A stretch of 5,789 nucleotides of DNA from the NCBI GenBank assembly GCA_937884685.1, contig CAKZYM010000796.1, positions 1-5,789 of the forward strand, given 5' to 3'. Shown in pieces: positions 1 to 5,568 of the stretch. The notes beneath the pieces are model-generated. The model was given only the letters and a program-made list of their open reading frames with translations, did no database searches and was not told the DNA's origin. This DNA comes from an uncultured Calothrix sp. GTDB lineage: Bacteria; Cyanobacteriota; Cyanobacteriia; Cyanobacteriales; Nostocaceae. Position 1 is the first letter of the stretch; each line of letters starts with the position of its first letter. The position numbers and the translations under genes are program-made.

Positions 1-44
1 GCGCGAATTCCCGTTAAGTAGATGCAGTCCATAAGTGATAAAAA

Positions 45-100
45 ATTATGAGTTATGAGTTAATTAACCTTTGACCTTTAAGCTTAGACCTTTTTTTTTC
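45..100. repeat. Degenerate heptanucleotide tandem repeat abutting the menD start
   Basis: Eight consecutive 7-base blocks can be laid from 45 to 100: attatga, gttatga, gttaatt, aaccttt, gaccttt, aagctta, gaccttt, ttttttc. Two sub-families are visible (nTTATGA and gACCTTT), and the array ends exactly before the ATG at 101. This matches the short tandemly repeated repetitive (STRR) style of filamentous cyanobacteria. It occupies the place where a Shine-Dalgarno sequence would sit, and none is present. The period of 7 is seen directly; assignment to STRR is by resemblance. Positions 1-44, to its left, show no gene or clear signal. Confidence 0.7.
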
Positions 101-1891
101 ATGTCGATTGGATTTAGAAATATTAATGAACTTTGGGCTTCTATGATCGCCGAAACTCTGAAATTGATGGGTTTAAATTGTGCGGTGATTTGTCCGGGTT
201 CTCGTTCAACTCCTCTTACGGTTGCTTTTGCTCAATCCGAACCTGATATAGAAGTTGTTCCGATTCTTGATGAGCGTTCTGCTGCTTTTTTTGCTTTGGG
301 TAGGGCTAAAGCTACGGGACTACCTGTTGCTATTGTCTGCACTTCCGGAACCGCTGGGGCAAATTTTTATTCCGCAGTTGTGGAAGCTAATTCAAGTCAC
401 GTACCTTTACTACTGTTAACAGCAGATAGACCCCCGGAATTACGTAATTGTCACTCGGGACAAACAATAGACCAGTTAAAACTATTTGGTAATTATCCCA
501 ATTGGCAGGCAGAGCTAGCAATACCTATGATAACGATAGAAATGTTAGCTTATTTGCGGCAAACGACGATATATGCATTTGAACAAACACTTTATCCCGT
601 TTCTGGAGCCGTACATTTAAATATACCGTTTCGCGACCCTTTACCACCAATTAGTGATGGAAATGATATTAATAAAGCGTCCCTAGAATCATTCTCAAAC
701 TTTAGCTGGGAAGAATTTTTTGCACCAGTAACGAATAAATATCAACTTTCGATTACTAATTCCCACATAGCGATTCCTCAAGAATGGCTAGAAACTAAAC
801 AAGGAATCATTATTGCTGGAGTCGCTCAAACCCAACAACCGCAAGAATATTGTAGTGCGATCGCAAAACTTGCCTCTCATTTAAAATTTCCAGTTTTAGC
901 AGAGGGATTATCACCAGTTAGAAATCATGCTTCCCTCAATCCTTATATTATTTCCACCTACGATTTAATTTTAAGAAATCAAAATTTGGCTACCAATTTA
1001 ACTCCAGAGGTGGTAATTCAAATTGGCGAAATGCCTACTAGTAAAGTATTACGCAAATGGTTAACCGAAAACAATCCCCGACGCTGGATAATTGAACCCT
1101 CGAATCACAATCTTGATGCTTTACATGGAAGGACAATTCATTTACGGATAAATGTGGAAGATATTAGATGGGAAGATGGGGAGATAAGGGGACAAGGAGA
1201 CAAGGGGACAAGGAGACAAGGAGAAGATGAAATTACAAATACTTACCTTGAGACTTGGTTGAATACGGAAACTCAGGTAAGAGAAAAAATTGATAAAACT
1301 TTGATGGAGAAGACTGAGTTATTTGAAGGTAAAGCTGCTTGGTTGCTTTCTCAAGTTTTACCACCCCAAACACCCATATTTATATCAAATAGTATGCCGG
1401 TGCGCGATGTAGAATTTTTCTGGAAACCTAATAATTTAGGTATTAAACCATTTTTCAACCGGGGTGCTAACGGTATTGATGGAACTTTATCAACAGCTTT
1501 AGGAATTGCTCATCGTCAACAAAGTAGCGTCATGTTAACAGGTGACTTAGCTTTACTCCACGATACAAATGGCTTTTTAAGCAGAAATAAATTTATCGGA
1601 CATTTAACAATAGTATTAATTAATAATAACGGTGGTGGAATCTTTGAAATGCTGCCAATATCAGAATTTGAACCACCTTTTGAAGAGTTATTTGCAACTC
1701 CACAAAATATTGATTTTGAGCAACTTTGTAAAACTTACGGTGTTGAATACAAATTAATTACCTCCTGGGAAGAATTGTGTCAAAAACTAAATCCATTACC
1801 GGAGTTTGGAATTCGAGTTTTAGAAATACCTACCAATCGTAAAGCAGATGCAAAATGGCGTAAATATAACTTGGGAAAGATGGTGGATTAA
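101..1891 (+). CDS. menD: MenD, 2-succinyl-5-enolpyruvyl-6-hydroxy-3-cyclohexene-1-carboxylate synthase
   Basis: Thiamine-diphosphate enzyme joining isochorismate and 2-oxoglutarate to give SEPHCHC, the committed step of naphthoquinone (phylloquinone) synthesis; cytosolic. The 596-residue protein has the MenD N-terminal signature PGSRSTPL (32-39) and DERSAAFFALG (57-67), with E58 in the place of the catalytic glutamate of ThDP enzymes. It then has TSGTA and TADRPPELR, and in the C-terminal ThDP domain SNSMPVRD, NRGANGIDGTLS, the diphosphate/Mg motif GDLALLHDTNGF (481-492) and INNNGGGIF (507-515). The start is ATG 101 because cyanobacterial MenD proteins begin MSI-FRN-N; an in-frame TTG at 71 would add ten residues encoded by the leader repeat. 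No Shine-Dalgarno is visible. Residues about 358-376 are encoded by an in-frame tandem repeat in the region between the middle and C-terminal domains, a small insertion that should not touch the active site. The frame is otherwise intact and ends at TAA 1889-1891. It faces the Uma2 gene convergently. Confidence 0.97.
   Translation: MSIGFRNINELWASMIAETLKLMGLNCAVICPGSRSTPLTVAFAQSEPDIEVVPILDERSAAFFALGRAKATGLPVAIVCTSGTAGANFYSAVVEANSSHVPLLLLTADRPPELRNCHSGQTIDQLKLFGNYPNWQAELAIPMITIEMLAYLRQTTIYAFEQTLYPVSGAVHLNIPFRDPLPPISDGNDINKASLESFSNFSWEEFFAPVTNKYQLSITNSHIAIPQEWLETKQGIIIAGVAQTQQPQEYCSAIAKLASHLKFPVLAEGLSPVRNHASLNPYIISTYDLILRNQNLATNLTPEVVIQIGEMPTSKVLRKWLTENNPRRWIIEPSNHNLDALHGRTIHLRINVEDIRWEDGEIRGQGDKGTRRQGEDEITNTYLETWLNTETQVREKIDKTLMEKTELFEGKAAWLLSQVLPPQTPIFISNSMPVRDVEFFWKPNNLGIKPFFNRGANGIDGTLSTALGIAHRQQSSVMLTGDLALLHDTNGFLSRNKFIGHLTIVLINNNGGGIFEMLPISEFEPPFEELFATPQNIDFEQLCKTYGVEYKLITSWEELCQKLNPLPEFGIRVLEIPTNRKADAKWRKYNLGKMVD
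857..864. other. HIP1 octamer (GCGATCGC)
   Basis: A perfect GCGATCGC palindrome lies inside menD. HIP1 is highly over-represented in many cyanobacterial genomes and here serves mainly as a marker of origin. Confidence 0.85.
1181..1226 (+). repeat. 8-bp tandem repeat inside menD
   Basis: Five 8-base units plus a partial one: gagataag, gggacaag, gagacaag, gggacaag, gagacaag, gagaag. Units alternate gggacaag/gagacaag, giving a 16-base higher-order period. It is read in frame as EIRGQGDKGTRRQGE, which is compositionally unlike the surrounding MenD sequence. Purine-rich GGGACAAGG/GGAGACAAGG arrays are, from memory, common between genes in filamentous cyanobacteria, so this looks like an intergenic-type repeat that expanded or landed in coding DNA. 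The GACAAGG-type unit has no stop codon in any forward frame. Confidence 0.9.
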
Positions 1892-1897
1892 TTGTAG

Positions 1898-1960
1898 GGT
1901 GTGTTAAGGCTAAAATATCTGAAAATAGAAGTTACTACTTTGATAATGCCGTAACGCACC
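1898..1960. repeat. Inverted repeat in the menD/Uma2 convergent gap; possible terminator
   Basis: The left arm ggtgtgttaaggc (1898-1910) pairs with the right arm gccgtaacgcacc (1948-1960) with two mismatches across 13 positions, around a 37-base AT-rich centre. The arm sequences (GTAGGGTGTGTTA... and ...GTAACGCACC) resemble a dispersed cyanobacterial palindromic repeat. The element starts seven bases after the menD stop codon, and attttta follows the right arm, so it might also act as a stem-loop terminator for menD; the long loop makes that uncertain. The gap 1892-1992 contains no gene. Confidence 0.7.
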
Positions 1961-1992
1961 ATTTTTATTCGGTCAAATGTTAAAGGTTAAGT

Positions 1993-2664
1993 TTATTTGA
2001 TAAAATTTTGATGCTCCACAGAACTTATTCCTTGTTGCAATACTTCTAAAACTTGAGCTAAATTTCCTGATAATAAAGCTGATTTATCTAACCACAGACC
2101 GGGAAAAACTTGAGAACGAACTATCCCCTCAGCATCACCTTCCAATTGAATATATTTTCCTTCTTGAAGCTGAAACCAGTCAAAAGCATTATCATATACT
2201 CGCCATACTAAATATTCTTTTACCTGATTGCGTCGATAAACTTTAAGCTTTTCATGTAAATCATAAGAAGCTGTACTCGCTGCAATTTCTACAATTAATT
2301 CCGGACTACCTTCAACATAATCATCCTCAGTAATACGCGACTGTCCGCCATTTTCAATTCTTAACAAAGCATCAGGTTGAGGTTCGTTATCAGCATCAAG
2401 ACGTACTGTTGGATTATCTCCAACTTCAACTCCGGGAGTAGCTGCTTCTTTAGTTGCCAGCCAAGTCATAATACGTGCATGGGGTTTACCATGACTGCGA
2501 AATCGTAAAGGTGATGCCAAGTAAACTACTCCTTCAATTAATTCAGCTTTTTTCAAATTTGGCATCGCATGATAACGACGCTCGAACTCAGCACGGGTAA
2601 GTTTATCGCCGCTTTCGAGAGGAGGAATAGTTAAAGGTGGTTTGGTAGTGGTTTGGGGTGTCAT
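1993..2664 (-). CDS. Uma2-family (DUF820) PD-(D/E)XK nuclease-like protein
   Basis: A 223-residue protein matching the Uma2 layout: an N-terminal LTRAEFERRY segment (22-31), ELIEGVVYLASP (41-52), the PQPDALL strand with D98, PELIVEIAAST with E122 and E126, then a helix EKLKVYRRNQVKEYLVWRV (138-156). This is the order of the PD-(D/E)XK fold. D98 and E126 are likely metal ligands. The residue two after E126 is alanine, so the lysine is more likely K139 in the next helix, as is typical of this family. Uma2 proteins are greatly expanded in cyanobacteria and poorly characterised; nuclease activity here is inferred from the fold. No signal peptide or membrane segment is seen. The start is ATG 2664: an in-frame TAA lies four codons upstream, and the only ribosome-site candidate is a weak AAAGAAA. 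It begins 15 bp after the stop of the STAND-WD40 gene on the same strand, so the two are probably co-transcribed. An orphan Uma2 gene unrelated in function to its neighbour is equally possible. Confidence 0.87.
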   Translation of the reverse strand: MTPQTTTKPPLTIPPLESGDKLTRAEFERRYHAMPNLKKAELIEGVVYLASPLRFRSHGKPHARIMTWLATKEAATPGVEVGDNPTVRLDADNEPQPDALLRIENGGQSRITEDDYVEGSPELIVEIAASTASYDLHEKLKVYRRNQVKEYLVWRVYDNAFDWFQLQEGKYIQLEGDAEGIVRSQVFPGLWLDKSALLSGNLAQVLEVLQQGISSVEHQNFIK

Positions 2665-2679
2665 GGTTTTCTTTTAACT

Positions 2680-4536
2680 TTATAATGGTTCTTTTAAATA
2701 CAATCGTAGAAAATGTAAACGTCCCGATGCTTCCCCTAAAACTATTATTTGTTTATCTGGTGCGATCGCACAACATCTAATTTCACTTTCTCCTGTAAAT
2801 TTGGCAATTTTTTTTCTAAGAGAAGCATCCCATATTTGAATACTTTCGCCACCTGAAGACAAAATTTGAAGATGATTATTAGAAGAGCTAGCAAGAACAA
2901 AAGGTAAACTGCTACGAATACTGTGAAAAGTTTCTTCAATATCGCCAAATTTAAGTTTAGTAATCTTTTGGTTTTGTTTATCTCCAAAAGTAAATACTGA
3001 ATTTACATTACCAATCAAGGTCTTCTCATTTTCCCAAGTTCCCACTTTCCAGAATTTAAGATTTCCGTCTTTTGAAGCAGACCTTACCTGTTTTCCATCA
3101 GAAGTAAAATCAACTACTTCTACAGAGTTAGTATGAGGTGTTTTTGAGTTTTCAAAATTAAATAATCTATTTTTTACACACCTTTCCAGGTTCCAAATTT
3201 TGATAGTGTAATCATTTGAAAGTAAATTATAAATAGTACTTCCCGAAGCAGAAATTATTTTTGTTCCGTCAGAAGTAACTGCGACTGCGAGAACCGAACC
3301 TGTATGAGCATTAATAGTAGCTTCATTTTCCCAGCTTCCTACCTTCCAAATTTTAAGAGTTTTATCTTCTGAAACAGAAATTATTCGTTCCCCATCAGAG
3401 GTGACACATACAGCACGTACTGAATTAGTGTGAGCTTGGAAGCTATATTCTTTCTGCCTAGTTTTTACATTCCAAATGCTAATAGTTCCATCCTGCGATC
3501 CAAAAATTACTAATTCTTGCTTGGGAATAGCTGTAGTAGACCATACCATATCACTATTACCGATACTGAATTCCTCTTTTCCTGTTTCCAAGTTCCAAAC
3601 TCTAGGAATGTCGTTTCCCTGTTTGGCTGCATAACTCAATTCATCAGTTAAATAACTTAGGTAAAGCGGAAAGCCTTCAGTTATTTCATCAAGTTGAGTT
3701 ATAAAATTATTATCATCAGCAAATGTTGCTAACTCTCCCTTACCGGTTTGTTTCAACCACTCAGCAAGTGCAATTTTAGGTAAGCGCTTAAGGTATAATT
3801 TTCGCGATTGTTCTATCCAATTTTCTAAATATTTCGGCTCTTCTGCTTCTGAAGCTCTGGCTGAACCAATAACAAACACGTTATTAGGTAGAGGAGTAGG
3901 AAAGGGTACTGAAAAAAGAATATCAACGTCTTCTAATTCATCTAAAGCATCTATGAGAATAACTAAAATTTTGTCTTCCCTAGCACCACGTTCTTTTAAT
4001 ATGTTGTATAACGCTGCTCTCAACTCATCTACTTGGCTGGGCAGCTGTTCGTGGTAAATTTCGTAATAATCATACAGTTGCCGTAATAAATTCCGATAAG
4101 CACTTTTAGCAGAGCGAGTTTTACCGTTACCTTGTGAGAAGAAATGGTAAGCAATAAAGCAGTTATTCTTTTGTCGTGATTTTAACCAATTAGCTAAGAG
4201 TGTTGTTTTTCCAAAACCAGCCTCAGCAGTCATCAACATTACACCACTTGAATTTTCAGACAAAAAGTTGTCTAAGGCTTGAGTTTCTTTACAACGTCCT
4301 ACAAATAAATGTGTACGCTCATTAATAATATGTTCAACCTTATCAATAACTTCCCATTCAGGCTGTGTTCTTGATTCTCCAAAATTTGCTTCTAAAATTT
4401 TTTCTACTTTACGCGCTTGCTCAATTGAAAATCCACTGACTGTTTTCAGAATATTTTGATAATCCCAAATATCTTTTTTCGTATCAAATTTAAACTTACC
4501 TTGGATTATTTTACTAATTTCTTTATTGGAATTCAC
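2680..4536 (-). CDS. NACHT/STAND-type P-loop NTPase with C-terminal WD40 repeats (apparent internal deletion)
   Basis: A 618-residue soluble protein. Residues 1-75 are a charged, probably helical segment I do not recognise; no catalytic effector domain is evident. FVGR (78-81) opens the NTPase. Walker A is AEAGFGKTTLL (104-114), and Walker B is ILVILIDALDEL (190-201), with the NACHT-like small residue after the aspartate. VFVIGSAR (220-227) is in the sensor position, and GFPLYL (288-293) resembles the STAND GxP motif. At about residue 311 the NTPase sequence stops and VWNLETGKE, normally the last strand of a WD40 blade, follows at once. Blades then run about 331-372, 373-414, 415-471 (with an insertion near 432-441), 472-513, one or two degenerate blades 514-583, and a final 584-612 ending SGRLHFLRL, a usual end for NACHT-WD40 proteins. 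The start is GTG 4536, with an in-frame TGA two codons upstream and no visible Shine-Dalgarno. Such proteins act as signal-sensing switches, many in prophage or immunity settings. The role of this one is unknown, and the missing winged helix may impair switching. Confidence 0.88.
   Translation of the reverse strand: MNSNKEISKIIQGKFKFDTKKDIWDYQNILKTVSGFSIEQARKVEKILEANFGESRTQPEWEVIDKVEHIINERTHLFVGRCKETQALDNFLSENSSGVMLMTAEAGFGKTTLLANWLKSRQKNNCFIAYHFFSQGNGKTRSAKSAYRNLLRQLYDYYEIYHEQLPSQVDELRAALYNILKERGAREDKILVILIDALDELEDVDILFSVPFPTPLPNNVFVIGSARASEAEEPKYLENWIEQSRKLYLKRLPKIALAEWLKQTGKGELATFADDNNFITQLDEITEGFPLYLSYLTDELSYAAKQGNDIPRVWNLETGKEEFSIGNSDMVWSTTAIPKQELVIFGSQDGTISIWNVKTRQKEYSFQAHTNSVRAVCVTSDGERIISVSEDKTLKIWKVGSWENEATINAHTGSVLAVAVTSDGTKIISASGSTIYNLLSNDYTIKIWNLERCVKNRLFNFENSKTPHTNSVEVVDFTSDGKQVRSASKDGNLKFWKVGTWENEKTLIGNVNSVFTFGDKQNQKITKLKFGDIEETFHSIRSSLPFVLASSSNNHLQILSSGGESIQIWDASLRKKIAKFTGESEIRCCAIAPDKQIIVLGEASGRLHFLRLYLKEPL
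2762..2769. other. HIP1 octamer (GCGATCGC)
   Basis: A second perfect GCGATCGC palindrome, in the last WD40 blade of the STAND gene. Its presence suggests the cassette has a cyanobacterial history rather than recent import from a distant phylum. Confidence 0.85.
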
Positions 4537-4598
4537 ATCAATTCAAAATTGGTCTCAAGTCCCCACACTACGATAAAATTCTCAAGCTAGGGTCAATT
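4537..4598. other. Divergent intergenic stretch; promoters expected, none assignable
   Basis: The start codons of the STAND gene (-) and menB (+) are 157 bp apart, so at least one promoter for each is expected here or in the repeat element to the right. The best -10-like hexamer on the plus strand, TACGAT (4569-4574), has only 14 bases between it and TTGGTC (4549-4554), so I do not call it. A 7-base direct repeat, tctcaag, occurs at 4553 and 4580. Confidence 0.3.
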
Positions 4599-4693
4599 CA
4601 TTACCCATCACCCTTCGGGTTCAGCAGTCGCTCATGGGGGAAACCCCCAAGACTGCGCTGCTTCACCAATTACCCATTAGCAATTATCAAATA
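4599..4693. repeat. Composite repeat element upstream of menB (hairpin plus heptads)
   Basis: The element has three parts. First, heptads cattacc and catcacc (4599-4612) lead into the small palindrome acccttcgggt (4610-4620). Second, a hairpin spans 4624-4661, with a perfect core ggggg-aaa-ccccc (4636-4648) and outer arms gcagtcgctcat / aagactgcgctgc that pair imperfectly. Third, heptads attaccc, attagca and attatca (4669-4689) end four bases before the menB ATG. I recognise the GCTCATGGGGGAAACCCCCAAG-type hairpin followed by CACCAATTACC from other heterocystous cyanobacterial genomes. If transcribed, the hairpin lies in the menB 5' leader. Confidence 0.75.
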
Positions 4694-5527
4694 ATGCAAA
4701 TCAACTGGCAAACCGCCAAAACCTACGAAGATATTCTTTATCATAAAGCCGATGGCATTGCGAAAATTACCATCAACCGTCCCCACAAACGCAATGCTTT
4801 CCGTCCTAAAACTGTTTTTGAACTTTACCAAGCGTTTTGCGATGCTCGCGAAGATTCTAGTATTGGCGTAGTTTTACTTACTGGTGCGGGACCTCATACT
4901 GACGGTAAATATGCTTTCTGTTCTGGTGGTGACCAAAGCGTGAGGGGAAAAGCCGGATATATCGATGATGATGGAACTCCCCGTTTAAATGTGTTGGATT
5001 TACAGCGCTTAATCCGTTCCATGCCCAAAGTTGTAATTGCTTTGGTTGCGGGTTATGCAATCGGTGGAGGACACGTTTTACATTTAATTTGTGACTTGAC
5101 AATTGCTGCTGATAATGCAGTTTTCGGACAAACCGGGCCAAAAGTTGGTAGTTTTGACGGTGGTTTTGGTGCGAGTTATTTAGCCCGTTGCGTCGGACAG
5201 AAAAAAGCTCGGGAAATCTGGTTTTTGTGTCGTCAGTACAGCGCTGAACAAGCTTTAGATATGGGGTTAGTGAATACTGTTGTACCTGTAACGCAATTAG
5301 AAGCTGAGGGTATTCAATGGGCACAGGAAATTTTAGAAAAAAGCCCCATAGCAATTCGCTGTTTAAAAGCAGCTTTCAATGCTGACTGCGATGGACAAGC
5401 TGGTCTACAAGAACTCGCTGGAAATGCCACTTTACTTTATTACATGACCGAAGAAGGAAGTGAAGGAAAACAAGCATTCTTAGAAAAGCGTAAGCCAGAT
5501 TTCCGTCAATATCCTTGGCTTCCTTGA
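4694..5527 (+). CDS. menB: MenB, 1,4-dihydroxy-2-naphthoyl-CoA synthase
   Basis: Crotonase-family enzyme that closes the second ring of the naphthoquinone by converting o-succinylbenzoyl-CoA to 1,4-dihydroxy-2-naphthoyl-CoA; cytosolic, in the phylloquinone pathway of cyanobacteria. The 277-residue protein has NRPHKRNAFRP (28-38), the oxyanion-hole segments CSGGDQ (76-81) and GGGH (124-127), and QTGPKVGSFDGG (146-157). The QTG glycine (G148) and W176 mark a type I, bicarbonate-dependent MenB, and D155 is the conserved aspartate of that loop. The C-terminal half through RQYPWLP looks complete. The start is ATG 4694 because cyanobacterial MenB proteins begin MQI-WQT-KTYEDILYHKA. An in-frame ATG at 4634 would add 20 residues encoded wholly by the upstream repeat element and is probably not used. 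No Shine-Dalgarno is seen before 4694. It lies on the same strand as menD but is separated from it by the reverse-strand cassette, so it must have its own promoter. Confidence 0.98.
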   Translation: MQINWQTAKTYEDILYHKADGIAKITINRPHKRNAFRPKTVFELYQAFCDAREDSSIGVVLLTGAGPHTDGKYAFCSGGDQSVRGKAGYIDDDGTPRLNVLDLQRLIRSMPKVVIALVAGYAIGGGHVLHLICDLTIAADNAVFGQTGPKVGSFDGGFGASYLARCVGQKKAREIWFLCRQYSAEQALDMGLVNTVVPVTQLEAEGIQWAQEILEKSPIAIRCLKAAFNADCDGQAGLQELAGNATLLYYMTEEGSEGKQAFLEKRKPDFRQYPWLP

Positions 5528-5561
5528 ACAGTTAACAGTGAACAGTGAACAGTGAACAGTG
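5527..5561. repeat. Heptanucleotide tandem repeat abutting the menB stop
   Basis: Five contiguous units of aacagtg, the first with one change (aacagtt), then a diverged aataatt (5562-5568). The array begins on the last base of the menB TGA stop codon. It is a classic STRR-type heptamer array of filamentous cyanobacteria. Confidence 0.92.
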
Positions 5562-5568
5562 AATAATT

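Noticed and set aside
71..100. TTG at 71 as the menD start
   Set aside because: The ten extra residues come from the heptad repeat, and the protein from ATG 101 matches the usual cyanobacterial MenD N-terminus.
2745..2987. 80-codon reverse-strand frame overlapping the end of the STAND gene
   Set aside because: It lies wholly inside the WD40 coding sequence in another frame. Its hydrophobic run is a by-product of AT-rich coding DNA, and it has no family resemblance.
4549..4574. Sigma-70-like promoter for menB (TTGGTC/TACGAT)
   Set aside because: The 14-base spacing is too short and both boxes are poor matches.
1892..4693. Insertion sequence or transposon carrying the two reverse-strand genes
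   Set aside because: There is no transposase, no matching terminal inverted repeats at the two edges and no evident target-site duplication. The edge repeats belong to different families.
4878..5354. 158-codon reverse-strand frame opposite menB
   Set aside because: It is antisense to a strongly conserved gene and its translation has no recognisable domain.
5527..5568. CRISPR array
   Set aside because: The units are contiguous 7-mers with no spacers, so this is a simple tandem repeat.
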